A DNA stretch of 64,000 bases, taken from Flavobacterium sp. HSC-32F16. GTDB taxonomy: Bacteria; Bacteroidota; Bacteroidia; Flavobacteriales; Flavobacteriaceae. Each line of letters starts with the position of its first letter. The first letter of the stretch is position 1. The notes beneath the pieces were generated by a model that saw only the letters and a program-made list of their open reading frames with translations, ran no database searches and was not told where the DNA came from. Shown piece by piece: positions 43,634-53,121 of this stretch. The position numbers and the translations under genes are program-made. The stretch lies in the NCBI RefSeq assembly GCF_024171645.1, contig NZ_JALKAC010000009.1, positions 62,001 to 126,000 of the forward strand. The letters are read 5' to 3'.

Positions 43634-45762
43634 TGTCATTTGAATTATTATCTGAACCTATCCGAAAATATATTCGTGATAAACGATGGGAAGAATTACG
43701 TCCTATTCAAAATGCAGCAATTTCAAGAGTTTTAACAACAGATAATCATTATATTCTAGTATCTAGAACTGCTTCTGGAAAAACTGAAGCTGCTTTTTTG
43801 CCCATTTTATCTCAGGTTAATTTTAATGAAAAGGGGGTACAAGTTCTATATATCTCCCCTCTTATTGCATTAATTAATGATCAGTTCTACAGAGTTGAAG
43901 AATTGTGTAAAAACTTAGAAGTTAATGTTGTAAAATGGCATGGAGAAGCAAATGCAACTTTAAAAGAGAAATTAATAAAGGACCCATCGGGAGTTGTTTT
44001 AATAACGCCAGAATCTCTGGAAGCTATGCTTTCAAACAAACCTTTTAACGTAAAGCATCTTTTTTCGAACCTTAAATTTGTTGTTATTGATGAAATTCAT
44101 TCTTTTATTGGATCGGGAAGAGGCGTACAATTAAAGTCTATTTTATCCAGATTACAGGATTTAAATGAAAATCAATTTAGGCTAATTGGACTTTCAGCAA
44201 CGTTGGGAGATTATGACGAGGTCAAGAAATTTGCAGGTTCTGCCGTACCAACAATAGTTTTAAGAGATAAAGCATCAAAAGAAATTGAAGCTAAATTTAA
44301 ATATTTCAAAAACGACGGTGATGACTTACCCTTAAGTCTTTTTAAAGATTTGTATTTAGAAACTAAAGATAGTAAAGTTTTAATTTTTCCGAATAGCAGA
44401 GGACTTGCAGAAGTTGTAGCAGTTAAATTAAAAAAGCTTTCTGAAAAGCTAAACGGTCATGTAAATTATTTTTCGCATCATTCATCTGTTGATAAGGAAG
44501 TTAGGGAATACGTAGAATATTTTGCAAAAAGTAACAACAGACAAAATTTTTGCATTTCCTGTACTTCAACTTTAGAACTCGGAATTGATATTGGTTCTGT
44601 TGATCAGGTTGTACAAATAGATGCAACGCACAGTATTGCATCATTAATACAGCGTATAGGAAGAAGTGGAAGAAGAGATGGTGCAAAAAGTTTTCTCTAT
44701 TTGTATGCAACAGATAAATGGAGCTTATTGCAGTCATTGGCTTGCTGGGAATTGTATAAAGAAGGTTTTATTGAGCCAAAAGACTCAATGACTTTAGCTT
44801 ATGATCTTTTACTGCATCAGGCATTATCAATAACAAAAGGAAATTCAGGCATTAATTTTAATGAATTAGTTAAAATACTAAAGCAAAACTTCGCATTCAA
44901 TGATATCGAGAGCATAGATATTGAAGAGATTTTAAACCATTTAATTGCTATTGATTTATTCGAAAAATTAAGAGATGAAGTTATTATAGGAATTGAAGGA
45001 GAAAAAATCGTCAATAATAGGGATTTTTACAGTGCCTTTACTATTGAAGATAATTTTAAGGTTGTGAATGCAGGAATAAAAATAGGTGAAATTCCATTGA
45101 CACCACAAATCAGAGAAGATGAAAATATTTTATTAGCAGCTAAAATCTGGAAAATTATTTTTGTCGATTTCAAAGCAAAAAAAATTGAAGTTAAACCTAC
45201 AAATGATGGTAAAAAGCCTCTTTTTTTTGGTGGAAGCGGAATGGTACATCCCAAAATTAGGAATAAGATGTTTGAGATATTATTTCAGAATCAACAATTT
45301 AATGAGCTAAATAAAGAAGCTTCAGAGGAGTTAGATGAGATGCGAAGTGATTTTTCTGTTTTTGGTATCAACAATATGGAGTTGGAAAGACCATTGTTGG
45401 TTTCAGAAAAAAAACTCGTATTGTACACTTTTACAGGTACTAAAATAAATAGAACTTTACAATTTCTTTTTAAATTTTCTGAAATAAAGCACTCATTAGA
45501 CGATTGCACAAGCTCATTCGATATTGATGAATTTAAAGATGATTTTTTGGATAAATTTAATTACATAACTTCAAACGTGGATGTTATTGAGGAAATTATA
45601 ACAGAAGAATTAGAAAAAAATCCAGATTCCTTAATTACATCAAAATGGGGTGTTTATTTACCAGTGAAATATCAAATAGAATGGATGAAACAAAATTATT
45701 TTGATATAAAACAAACTGAGGATTTTTTAATTAGCGTTACTCAAATTGTAGATAATTTGTAA
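43633..45762 (+). CDS. Shango-like SngC: DEAD/DEAH-type superfamily 2 helicase
   Basis: A 709-residue SF2 helicase. Q-motif region L-R-P-I-Q-N-A-A-I; Walker A T-A-S-G-K-T (K50); D-E-I-H box at 153-156; motif III L-S-A-T-L; C-terminal lobe with S-C-T-S-T-L-E-L-G-I-D and motif VI Q-R-I-G-R-S-G-R-R. The C-terminal ~330 residues are an extra region unlike known RecQ or Lhr accessory domains by eye. It ends the operon. The protein should move on or remodel nucleic acid with SngB. Confidence 0.85.
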   Translation: MSFELLSEPIRKYIRDKRWEELRPIQNAAISRVLTTDNHYILVSRTASGKTEAAFLPILSQVNFNEKGVQVLYISPLIALINDQFYRVEELCKNLEVNVVKWHGEANATLKEKLIKDPSGVVLITPESLEAMLSNKPFNVKHLFSNLKFVVIDEIHSFIGSGRGVQLKSILSRLQDLNENQFRLIGLSATLGDYDEVKKFAGSAVPTIVLRDKASKEIEAKFKYFKNDGDDLPLSLFKDLYLETKDSKVLIFPNSRGLAEVVAVKLKKLSEKLNGHVNYFSHHSSVDKEVREYVEYFAKSNNRQNFCISCTSTLELGIDIGSVDQVVQIDATHSIASLIQRIGRSGRRDGAKSFLYLYATDKWSLLQSLACWELYKEGFIEPKDSMTLAYDLLLHQALSITKGNSGINFNELVKILKQNFAFNDIESIDIEEILNHLIAIDLFEKLRDEVIIGIEGEKIVNNRDFYSAFTIEDNFKVVNAGIKIGEIPLTPQIREDENILLAAKIWKIIFVDFKAKKIEVKPTNDGKKPLFFGGSGMVHPKIRNKMFEILFQNQQFNELNKEASEELDEMRSDFSVFGINNMELERPLLVSEKKLVLYTFTGTKINRTLQFLFKFSEIKHSLDDCTSSFDIDEFKDDFLDKFNYITSNVDVIEEIITEELEKNPDSLITSKWGVYLPVKYQIEWMKQNYFDIKQTEDFLISVTQIVDNL

Positions 45763-45856
45763 TGATTTATTTTACAGTTAGCAACGAAATTTAAAGGCTT
45801 TATATTTATCATGAAATGAAAAGAAATCTGATTTTAAATTTGGGAGATTGAGAATT

Positions 45857-46044
45857 ATGGAATATAAAAGTGGTTAATATATTGGAAAAAAAGTTTATCT
45901 GATTCCATGAAAGCAGATATCAATAGTGATAAACTTCAATATTTTTAAATTCACATTCAGAAGATAGAAGAAATCTTAGATAAAAGAAGTAATCCTCCAT
46001 CAGGGATACTTTCAAATTAATTAATTTACGAAACAGAGAGTTAA
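45857..46044 (+). pseudogene. Decayed internal-deletion copy of the SF1 helicase gene
   Basis: From the same upstream sequence (GAGAATTATGGAATATAAAA here, against GAGAAATTATGGAATATAAA at the intact gene) the first ~130 bp follow the 36154 gene closely. One A is missing after codon 4, which causes a frameshift, and a ~15-bp block is lost. The sequence then jumps to the last ~70 bp of that gene (TTAGATAAAAGAAG ... TTAATTTACGAAACA). About 2.8 kb is deleted. It cannot make a protein. Confidence 0.85.
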
Positions 46045-46109
46045 ATATCAAAATTTACCCTTCAATATTCACGAAGGTTATCTATTTATAAAATAAAATA
46101 TTTGTTTAA

Positions 46110-46856
46110 TTACCAATTCCCTTGCAATCCTTCTTTTAAGGCGCTATTATATTTCTCCAAATCAAAACTATATAAATCGGGAGCTTTGTGTGCACCGCCT
46201 TTGCGGGACTCATCCAATTTGGTTAAAATATCATAACGCAGAATCTTTCTGTAGAAATTACCTCTGTTTAGTTTTTTACCTAAAATACCTTCGTATAATT
46301 TTTGAAGTTCAGGCATTGTAAATTTCTCAGGGAGCAGGTTATAACCAATAGGATGATTGTTTAATTGTTCGCGAAGCGTTATTAATGCTTTATCAAAAAT
46401 AGCTCTGTGATCCATCATAAATTCAGGAAGACTTTCTATTGGATGCCACTCAACAGTGCTGGAAAATTCATCAATAACCAGATTTACCTGCGAATGTTCT
46501 GCCAAAGCATAATACCCAATAGAAATAAAACGCTGTTTGTACCAAATACTATCATCATAATCCGAAAAAGCATCTTCAGAACGATTAAGATTTCCAAAAG
46601 TATGAAACTGATGCAGGTAAATATTTTCAGTTCCCGTTCTGTCTTTTAAAATGCGGACTGCAGCTTCATCAACATTTTCAGTTTTTTTTACATAACCGCC
46701 GGGAAGTCCCCAAGAATCCATATCTATCATTTTTAACAACAAGACATGAAGTGAGTTTTGGTGAAAACTAAAGATAACACTATCGATAGAAAGTGTCGGA
46801 ATATATTTTTTCCAAGCCTCTTCAGACTCGGTTTCGAGAAACTTTTTAAATTCCAT
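46110..46856 (-). CDS. NrtR-like NUDIX-domain transcriptional regulator
   Basis: A 248-residue regulator. Residues ~18-150 are a NUDIX-like ligand domain with a degraded Nudix box (G-G-Y-V-K-K-T-E-N-V-D-E-A-A, lacking the R-E-x-x-E-E core), so it senses rather than hydrolyses. Residues ~165-245 are the winged HTH of this family (F-T-M-P-E-L-Q-K-L-Y-E through G-N-F-Y-R-K-I-L and the R-K-G-G-A-H-K-A-P wing). Bacteroidota members control sugar-use genes. It is divergent from the TonB-receptor/GH3 cluster, which it probably controls. Confidence 0.88.
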   Translation of the reverse strand: MEFKKFLETESEEAWKKYIPTLSIDSVIFSFHQNSLHVLLLKMIDMDSWGLPGGYVKKTENVDEAAVRILKDRTGTENIYLHQFHTFGNLNRSEDAFSDYDDSIWYKQRFISIGYYALAEHSQVNLVIDEFSSTVEWHPIESLPEFMMDHRAIFDKALITLREQLNNHPIGYNLLPEKFTMPELQKLYEGILGKKLNRGNFYRKILRYDILTKLDESRKGGAHKAPDLYSFDLEKYNSALKEGLQGNW

Positions 46857-46873
46857 TACGGTACAATTAGCTT

Positions 46874-46906
46874 CAAATTTAATTGTTTTAACAGGTACGA
46901 GTCAAA
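46874..46906 (-). promoter_or_regulatory. Bacteroidota-type promoter of the NUDIX regulator
   Basis: On the minus strand TTTG (46906-46903), 21 nt, TAAATTTG (46881-46874), about 18 bp before the ATG. Confidence 0.5.
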
Positions 46907-47192
46907 TTTTTTAGATTTTTTCTGACAATTTTATATTCTTAGAAAAAAAAAGAAAAATGTTAATTATCGGCAGAGCCTAACACTTTGGTATTTTTTGATG
47001 TTATAAGGTCATCTTGACTTTATCCACTGTTTTCGGTACTTTACGCAAACGTGGTAGCTTTACTTTTCTTCTTTTTTAATTATACATTAATATTCTGTTC
47101 TAATTGTTTATATAGAATTATTGCTCCATTTATAATGCGATTTTGAAAATTTTTAAGGTGATTATTTGTTGAATTCAGAAATAGTATTTAAT

Positions 47193-47213
47193 ATTGCTTC
47201 ATTATGAAGCAAT
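47193..47213 (+). promoter_or_regulatory. 21-bp palindrome, candidate NrtR-family operator
   Basis: ATTGCTTCAT-T-ATGAAGCAAT, a perfect 10-bp inverted repeat with one central base, 35 bp before the TonB-receptor start. Its length and place fit an operator of the NrtR family, whose sites are about 21-bp palindromes. Binding is inferred. Confidence 0.45.
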
Positions 47214-47248
47214 GAAAAAGTATCACAAACTAAACTACCTCACCACTT

Positions 47249-49504
47249 ATGAAAAAAATGTTAATGGCCGCATTCTGCATGGCTGTTTTTCCAACAATCG
47301 ACGCTTATTCTCAAGACGATAAAAAACAACAAGCAGCAGATTCAATAAAAAAATTGACCAAAATTGTTGAAACTGATAGTAAAGAAGAAAAAAATAGAAA
47401 TGTAATGCTAAACGCAGCCAATAATACTGGGCCGCGTGATGTAAATATCGGATTGCCTTCAACTGTTGGCGGAATTACAATTCAGGAAAATGATCTGCCG
47501 GTTGTGTATTATTTCTGGCCGGAATTACCAAACAGAACCTGGAGGCAAAGTGCAAGTTTAGGACGCACAGGTTTACTGAAAATTGGTGAAGCTGCTATTA
47601 CAACCGGAGATTTAGGGTTTGCAGTGAATTCATACACCAGACTTGGAACCGATAAATTAGAAATTAACGGAAACTTTTCAGGATCTAGTTTTGGCTGGAT
47701 GAAAGGTGACTTAAATGTTTCCGGACCGTTGGCTAAAGGCTGGTCTTATACAATGGGAGCTTATGCCAATTTTGATCCAAATTCATTTGACTTAAAGTTT
47801 GCTAATTATTCAGACAGAACACAAATTTACAGAGCCGGACTTACCAAGAAATTTAATAACGGAAAAGGACAGATCAGCTTTTTGTATAAATATGCCAACT
47901 CAGCTTCGCTAACAAATTACGCTGTTTTTAGATACAAAGAAGGCGGAAAAGTAGAAGAATACAATGACTTTAAAATTGGTCGTGACTCTTATATCGTAAA
48001 TGACGGAATCATGAAGTTTAAAGATATCATGACAGGAGAAACTAAATTTGCTGATATGGGCGGAAGCGATGCAGCATCGACTTCACACACTTTTGACATT
48101 TTAGGAAATTATGATTTAGCAAACGATTGGAAATTAAATTTCTCAACTCGTTTTCGTTATGCCGAAGCTTCTCAGTTAATTGCCATTCCGCTTGGGATTT
48201 TTCAGGCGAGTGCGGCGGACAATTTCACATACAAATCAACTGGAAATGCTTATGTGGGGAATGTAAATTCGATGTTGGGATTATACACAGATGGAACGCC
48301 TACAAAAACGGCTTTATCAAGATTTGAGATTACAAAAAATGTGGAAAAACACAATTGGAGATTTGGTGTAACAGAATACTATTATCAAGTAGACGACTTT
48401 ACTTCAAGCCGTTCATTTTTTAACCAAACGGTAAGCGCAAATCCTGATAAATTGGTTCGTAATACTCCGGGCGGCACTTCAAACACAGATGCTGACGGAT
48501 TTTACAATTACAATGTTGGGGGAGAATACCACAATGGTTTCGAAAATAAATTATCTGGATATTTCTCTGATAACTGGATGATTAACGATCGTTTGAGTTT
48601 AGCTTATGGAGTTAATTTAAGATACCACAAATTAAAAGGAGATTATTATCTGACACCAAGAACACCAGATTTAGTGTTTGATCCAAGTCAGAAAACGTAT
48701 TTTGATAACAATTGGTTTCATTTAGGAGGTTCTATCAATGCGGTTTATAAAGTAACTAAAAGAGCGGGAATTCTTGCAGACTTTACTTATACAGAAAAAA
48801 ACGGACAATTAGAAAGTTATTCTGGAGCTGCCGTGCCTAATATGGCAAAAACTAAAAGTCCATTAGGAGCTTTTGGATTGTATTTCAATCATGATAAATT
48901 CAGTGTTGTATCTCAGGCAACTTATTTGACAAGAAATAATTATCAGGCAAGATTAAACTTAGTAAATCCATCAAATGCAAGTCAGTCGGAAGTGGCAACA
49001 GTTTTCTACGATATTCAGACTTTGGGATGGACAACAGATATTGTGGCTTCACCATTCAAAGGATTTAATCTGCATTATTTAATTACGTTTCAAGATCCGG
49101 TTTATAAAAACTACAACTTTAATGCTTTTGGAAACAGTTATTCTTATAACGATAAAAACGTTTTGGAAATCTCTAAAGTTTTAATGGAAATTGACCCAAG
49201 TTATACGTACAAAGATTTCAAATTCTGGGCAAGTTTTAGATATTTCAGCAAGCAATATGCAAATCAGACCAATGCGTTATATTTTGCTCCAAGATGGGAA
49301 ACTTTTGGAGGTGTAAACTACAAAATCAACAACCATTTTGATATTGGTTTGACTGCTGTAAACTTCTTAAATCAAACAGGAGCAAAAGGAACAATCAATG
49401 GAGCTGAGTTAATTACAGATGCTTCAAATTATTACGATCAGCTTTTGGTTGGATCTTACATTCGTCCATTTACTTTAGAAGCGTCTCTTAATTTCAGATT
49501 CTAA
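47249..49504 (+). CDS. TonB-dependent outer-membrane receptor
   Basis: A 751-residue outer-membrane protein with a signal peptide ending near A-Y-S-Q. A plug-like region opens with R-D-V-N-I-G-L-P-S-T-V-G-G-I, and the rest is a series of amphipathic strands rich in aromatic residues ending in the C-terminal L-N-F-R-F that fits Bam-mediated insertion. It lacks the N-terminal carboxypeptidase-like domain and SusD partner of typical SusC proteins. It heads the sugar-use cluster and probably imports its substrate. Confidence 0.82.
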   Translation: MKKMLMAAFCMAVFPTIDAYSQDDKKQQAADSIKKLTKIVETDSKEEKNRNVMLNAANNTGPRDVNIGLPSTVGGITIQENDLPVVYYFWPELPNRTWRQSASLGRTGLLKIGEAAITTGDLGFAVNSYTRLGTDKLEINGNFSGSSFGWMKGDLNVSGPLAKGWSYTMGAYANFDPNSFDLKFANYSDRTQIYRAGLTKKFNNGKGQISFLYKYANSASLTNYAVFRYKEGGKVEEYNDFKIGRDSYIVNDGIMKFKDIMTGETKFADMGGSDAASTSHTFDILGNYDLANDWKLNFSTRFRYAEASQLIAIPLGIFQASAADNFTYKSTGNAYVGNVNSMLGLYTDGTPTKTALSRFEITKNVEKHNWRFGVTEYYYQVDDFTSSRSFFNQTVSANPDKLVRNTPGGTSNTDADGFYNYNVGGEYHNGFENKLSGYFSDNWMINDRLSLAYGVNLRYHKLKGDYYLTPRTPDLVFDPSQKTYFDNNWFHLGGSINAVYKVTKRAGILADFTYTEKNGQLESYSGAAVPNMAKTKSPLGAFGLYFNHDKFSVVSQATYLTRNNYQARLNLVNPSNASQSEVATVFYDIQTLGWTTDIVASPFKGFNLHYLITFQDPVYKNYNFNAFGNSYSYNDKNVLEISKVLMEIDPSYTYKDFKFWASFRYFSKQYANQTNALYFAPRWETFGGVNYKINNHFDIGLTAVNFLNQTGAKGTINGAELITDASNYYDQLLVGSYIRPFTLEASLNFRF

Positions 49505-49514
49505 ATTTCATTCT

Positions 49515-51827
49515 ATGAAAAAAATAATTATAACTGCAGGTTTCGCTTTTTTTATAAGCGTTACCATGCAGGCACAGCAAGGAAATTTTACCATAGTTAA
49601 AAATAATAAAGGTGCAGATTTGGGATATTCTCCCGAATCTGGCATCAAAATTCTAACCGTTAACGGAAAGAAATTTAAAGATTTAAATAAAAACGGAAAG
49701 CTTGATAAATATGAAGACTGGCGCCTTTCGGCAGATGAAAGAGCCAAAGATTTAGCTTCAAAAATGTCAGTGGAACAAATTGCAGGATTGATGCTTTATA
49801 GTCGTCATCAGGCGCTTCCGGCTCCTGCAGATGGATATAGAGCGGGTCATTACAACGGAAAAGTTTTTGCTGAAAGCGGAGCCAAACCTTGGCAGCTTAC
49901 AGATGAGCAGAAATTATTTCTTAAAGATGATAATCTTCGCCATGTGCTTATTACAAGTGTAGAAACGCCGGAAACTGCCGCTTTATGGAACAACGAAATG
50001 CAGGCTTTTGTAGAAGGAATTGGACTTGGAATTCCGAGTAATACCAGTACAGATCCGCGTCATACGGCAAATGTAACGTCTGAGTTTAATGCCGGAGCGG
50101 GAGGAACAATCTCAATGTGGCCTGACGGATTAGGAATGGCATCGACATTTGACCCAAAAATTGTAGAACAGTTTGGACAAATTGCTGCAAAAGAATATCG
50201 TGCACTTGGAATTGCGACTGCTTTATCGCCGCAAATTGATTTAGGTTCTGAGCCAAGATGGTACAGAATTTCGATGACTTTCGGCGAAAGCCCAGCTTTA
50301 ACCAGAGACATGGGAAGAGCTTATATTGATGGTTTTCAGACTTCATACGGAAAAGACGAAATTAAAGACGGCTGGGGTTACAAAAGTGTAAACGCAATGG
50401 TAAAACACTGGCCAAGCGGCGGTGCTGAAGAAGGCGGACGCGACGGTCACTGGGCTTATGGAAAATTTGCGGTTTATCCTGGAAATAATTTACAGCAGCA
50501 TATTGATCCGTTTATTAATGGTGCTTTCAAATTGAAAGGAAAAACCAGTAAAGCTTCGGCGGTAATGCCTTATTACACGATCACTTTTGATCAGGATAAA
50601 AAATACAACGAAAATGTGGCCAATGGTTACAGCAAATATATTATTACCGATTTATTAAGAGATAAATACGGTTACGATGGCGTAGTTTGTACCGATTGGT
50701 TAGTAACGGGAGATGAAGGAAAGACACCAAATCTTTTTGCCGGAAAACCTTGGGGAGTTGAAAATCTTTCAATCGATCAAAGACACTACAAAGCAATTAT
50801 TGCGGGAGTAGATCAGTTTGGCGGAAACAATGATAAGAAACCCGTTTTGGCTGCTTATGAAATGGGAACTAAAGAATTTGGAGAATCTTTTATGAGAGCC
50901 AGATTTGAAAGATCAGCCGTTCGTTTATTGAAAAACATTTTTAGAGTAGGGCTTTTTGAAAATCCCTATTTGAATGTGGAAGAAACAAAAGCTGTTGTTG
51001 GAAATCCTGAGTTTATGAAAGCAGGTTATGACGCCCAATTGAAATCGGTTGTATTATTGAAAAACAAAGCGGCTGTTTTGCCTTTAAAAGAAAAGAAAAC
51101 CGTTTTTATTCCGAAGATTTATACGGCTTCAACCAAAGATTGGTGGGGCGTTGCAAGTCAGCCGAAATTAGAATATCCAGTAAATCTAGAGTTAGTAAAG
51201 AAATATTACAATGTTACCGAAGATCCTTCAAAAGCTGATTTTGCCATTGTTTTTGTAACAAGTCCGCAGAGTTTAGAAGGCGGTTATGATTTAAAAGACA
51301 GACAAAACGGAAGTAATGGCTACGTGCCGATTTCACTTCAATACGGAACTTATACCGCAACGGAAGCCAGAACAAAAAGTATCGCAGCCGGAGATCAGGT
51401 TATTGACCCAACTATAAAAGACAGAACCTACAAAAACAAAACGGTAACTGTCGCAAACACTATGGATTTGAGAACGATTCTCGATACTAAAGATATGATG
51501 AACGGAAAGCCGGTAATTGTTTCGGTTACGGCTTCAAAACCTATGATTTTTAATGAATTCGAAAAACAGGTTGACGGAATTGTATTGAATTTCGGAGTTT
51601 CTTCTCAGGCTGTTTTAGATATTATTTCAGGAAAAGCTGAACCTTCAGGATTGCTTCCAGTACAAATGCCAGCGAATATGGAAACGGTCGAAAAACAATT
51701 TGAAGATGTTCCTTACGATATTATACCGCATAAAGACAGCGAAGGAAATACTTATGATTTTGCTTTTGGATTGAACTGGAAAGGGGTTATTAAAGATGCT
51801 CGTACTGAGGTTTATAAAAAGCAATAA
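49515..51827 (+). CDS. Secreted glycoside hydrolase family 3 enzyme (first)
   Basis: A 770-residue GH3 protein with a signal peptide to about residue 22. An EF-hand-like loop D-L-N-K-N-G-K-L-D-K-Y-E-D follows. The TIM-barrel domain has the conserved K-H-W motif, and the nucleophile is D394 in V-V-C-T-D-W. The second alpha/beta domain contains S-V-V-L-L-K-N and L-P-V-Q-M-P. No fibronectin III-like C-terminal domain is evident. Such enzymes remove beta-linked glucose or related sugars. It begins 10 bp after the TonB-receptor stop, in the same operon. Confidence 0.9.
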   Translation: MKKIIITAGFAFFISVTMQAQQGNFTIVKNNKGADLGYSPESGIKILTVNGKKFKDLNKNGKLDKYEDWRLSADERAKDLASKMSVEQIAGLMLYSRHQALPAPADGYRAGHYNGKVFAESGAKPWQLTDEQKLFLKDDNLRHVLITSVETPETAALWNNEMQAFVEGIGLGIPSNTSTDPRHTANVTSEFNAGAGGTISMWPDGLGMASTFDPKIVEQFGQIAAKEYRALGIATALSPQIDLGSEPRWYRISMTFGESPALTRDMGRAYIDGFQTSYGKDEIKDGWGYKSVNAMVKHWPSGGAEEGGRDGHWAYGKFAVYPGNNLQQHIDPFINGAFKLKGKTSKASAVMPYYTITFDQDKKYNENVANGYSKYIITDLLRDKYGYDGVVCTDWLVTGDEGKTPNLFAGKPWGVENLSIDQRHYKAIIAGVDQFGGNNDKKPVLAAYEMGTKEFGESFMRARFERSAVRLLKNIFRVGLFENPYLNVEETKAVVGNPEFMKAGYDAQLKSVVLLKNKAAVLPLKEKKTVFIPKIYTASTKDWWGVASQPKLEYPVNLELVKKYYNVTEDPSKADFAIVFVTSPQSLEGGYDLKDRQNGSNGYVPISLQYGTYTATEARTKSIAAGDQVIDPTIKDRTYKNKTVTVANTMDLRTILDTKDMMNGKPVIVSVTASKPMIFNEFEKQVDGIVLNFGVSSQAVLDIISGKAEPSGLLPVQMPANMETVEKQFEDVPYDIIPHKDSEGNTYDFAFGLNWKGVIKDARTEVYKKQ

Positions 51828-51843
51828 TTTTTAGTACGATTTT

Positions 51844-51876
51844 AAACCTGACAGGTTTTTAAAACCTGTCAGGTTT
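51844..51876. repeat. Perfect 16-bp palindrome (ACCTGACAGGT type), probable terminator
   Basis: AAACCTGACAGGTTTT, one T, then its exact inverse. It lies just after the GH3 stop and could act as a transcript end or processing site within the cluster. Confidence 0.6.
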
Positions 51877-51895
51877 CGACAAAGTAAACACAATC

Positions 51896-52002
51896 TTGTC
51901 ATTTCGACGAAGGAGAAATCTTCGCAAGAAACTCGACAAAGATTGGTTTGTCTTAGGATCGGAGCTACTTACGGAGATTTCTCCCTTAGGTCGAAATGAC
52001 AA
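51896..52002. repeat. Intergenic palindromic repeat (GTCATTTCGACGAAGGAG type)
   Basis: TTGTCATTTCGA at 51896-51907 is inverted exactly at 51991-52002 with further inner pairing (GAGAAATCT / AGATTTCTC). It is a second copy of the family at 10207-10315. Confidence 0.65.
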
Positions 52003-52070
52003 ACTGTATGTTAGCGAAAACTATAAAATCAGCAAAATCTGCTTAAATCATAATAAATCTGCGTGAAATA

Positions 52071-53108
52071 ATGAGAAATAATATAAAAATACTATTTGCT
52101 TTCTGTTTGCTTTTAAGCATTTGTTCACAAGCCCAATCAACATCTAAAAATTCATTTTCAAAAGATTTGATACAGACTAGAATGCGTGTTATTGTCGATA
52201 ATGATTTTAGCGGAGATCCCGATGGATTGTTTCAATTAGTTCATCAGATTTTATCGCCTTCAGCAGAAATAAAAGGAATAATTGGATCACATTTAAAACC
52301 GGGAGATGGTTTTGATTCTTCATCAGAAACTGCCACAAATGCGGTTAAAAAAGTGAAAGAACTTTTGGAAGTCATGAAACTTCAAAACGCTTTTCCAGTT
52401 TATGAAGGTTCCAATTTGCAGCTGAAAGATGCTAAAACACCAAATATTTCAGAAGGAGCAAAGGCCATTGTAAAAGAAGCTATGCGAGACGATGTAAAAA
52501 CACCGCTTTATGTAGTTTGTGGTGCAGGATTAACAGAAATTGCAAGCGCTTATTTACTAGAACCTAAAATAGCAGAACGTCTTACTCTGGTTTGGATAGG
52601 AGGTCCTGAATATACAGATTTAGCGACACCACCGCCGGGTTACACTTCTTTAGAATACAATTTAGGAATTGATATTACTGCGGGACAAGTCATTTTTAAT
52701 GATTCAAAAATTCCAATTTGGCAAATTCCTAGAAATGCGTATCGCCAGACTTTATTGTCGTATTCTGAATTGTTGTTAAAAGTAAAACCACAAGGAAAAA
52801 CAGGAGAATATCTTTCAGAAAAAATAGAAAGCCTGATGAAAAGAGTACAGCAATTCAACCTTCATATTGGCGAAACTTATATTATGGGAGACAGTCCGCT
52901 GGTTTTGTTAACGGCTTTACAATCTTCTTTTGAAGCAGATCCGAGTTCGAGTTCTTATGTCTTGAAATCTTCACCATTTATTAATGCACAGGGACTTTAT
53001 GAAATCAATCATAACGGAAGAAATATTAGAGTTTACAACCAATTAGATACGCGATTGATGTTTGAAGATTTCTTTGCCAAACTGCAATTGTTTAAAACAA
53101 CTAAATAA
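52071..53108 (+). CDS. Secreted nucleoside-hydrolase-like protein
   Basis: A 345-residue protein with a signal peptide to about residue 22 (ending S-Q-A-Q). The mature part begins with V-I-V-D-N-D-F-S-G-D-P-D-G, resembling the calcium-binding D-x-D-x-x-x-D-D cluster of inosine-uridine nucleoside hydrolases, although the last Asp is Gly here. A later V-C-G-A-G-L-T-E-I-A fits the same fold. In sugar-use clusters such proteins may cleave glycosides other than nucleosides. Substrate is unknown. Confidence 0.75.
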   Translation: MRNNIKILFAFCLLLSICSQAQSTSKNSFSKDLIQTRMRVIVDNDFSGDPDGLFQLVHQILSPSAEIKGIIGSHLKPGDGFDSSSETATNAVKKVKELLEVMKLQNAFPVYEGSNLQLKDAKTPNISEGAKAIVKEAMRDDVKTPLYVVCGAGLTEIASAYLLEPKIAERLTLVWIGGPEYTDLATPPPGYTSLEYNLGIDITAGQVIFNDSKIPIWQIPRNAYRQTLLSYSELLLKVKPQGKTGEYLSEKIESLMKRVQQFNLHIGETYIMGDSPLVLLTALQSSFEADPSSSSYVLKSSPFINAQGLYEINHNGRNIRVYNQLDTRLMFEDFFAKLQLFKTTK

Positions 53109-53121
53109 CAATCAAACTATT

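Larger units (their letters stand above)
27844..46105. mobile_element. Integrated defence island with a serine recombinase
   Basis: The segment between the tRNA terminator and the NUDIX-regulator gene is visibly AT-richer than both flanks, starts with a large serine recombinase, and contains only recombinase, ATPases, helicases and a DNA-binding-type protein typical of anti-phage islands. I saw no conjugation, replication or phage structural genes. Exact ends are not resolved: no convincing attachment-site duplication was found by eye. Ends given are the limits of the flanking recognised features. Confidence 0.65.
46857..47248. other. Divergent regulatory space
   Basis: 392 bp between the NUDIX regulator and the TonB-receptor gene. 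It holds the regulator promoter at 46874-46906 and a perfect palindrome at 47193-47213. No ORF is supported. Confidence 0.5.

Noticed and set aside
42320..45762. BREX system
   Set aside because: The ATPase resembles BREX proteins, but no PglX methylase, PglZ or BrxL is present; the TerB-ATPase-helicase order fits Shango better.
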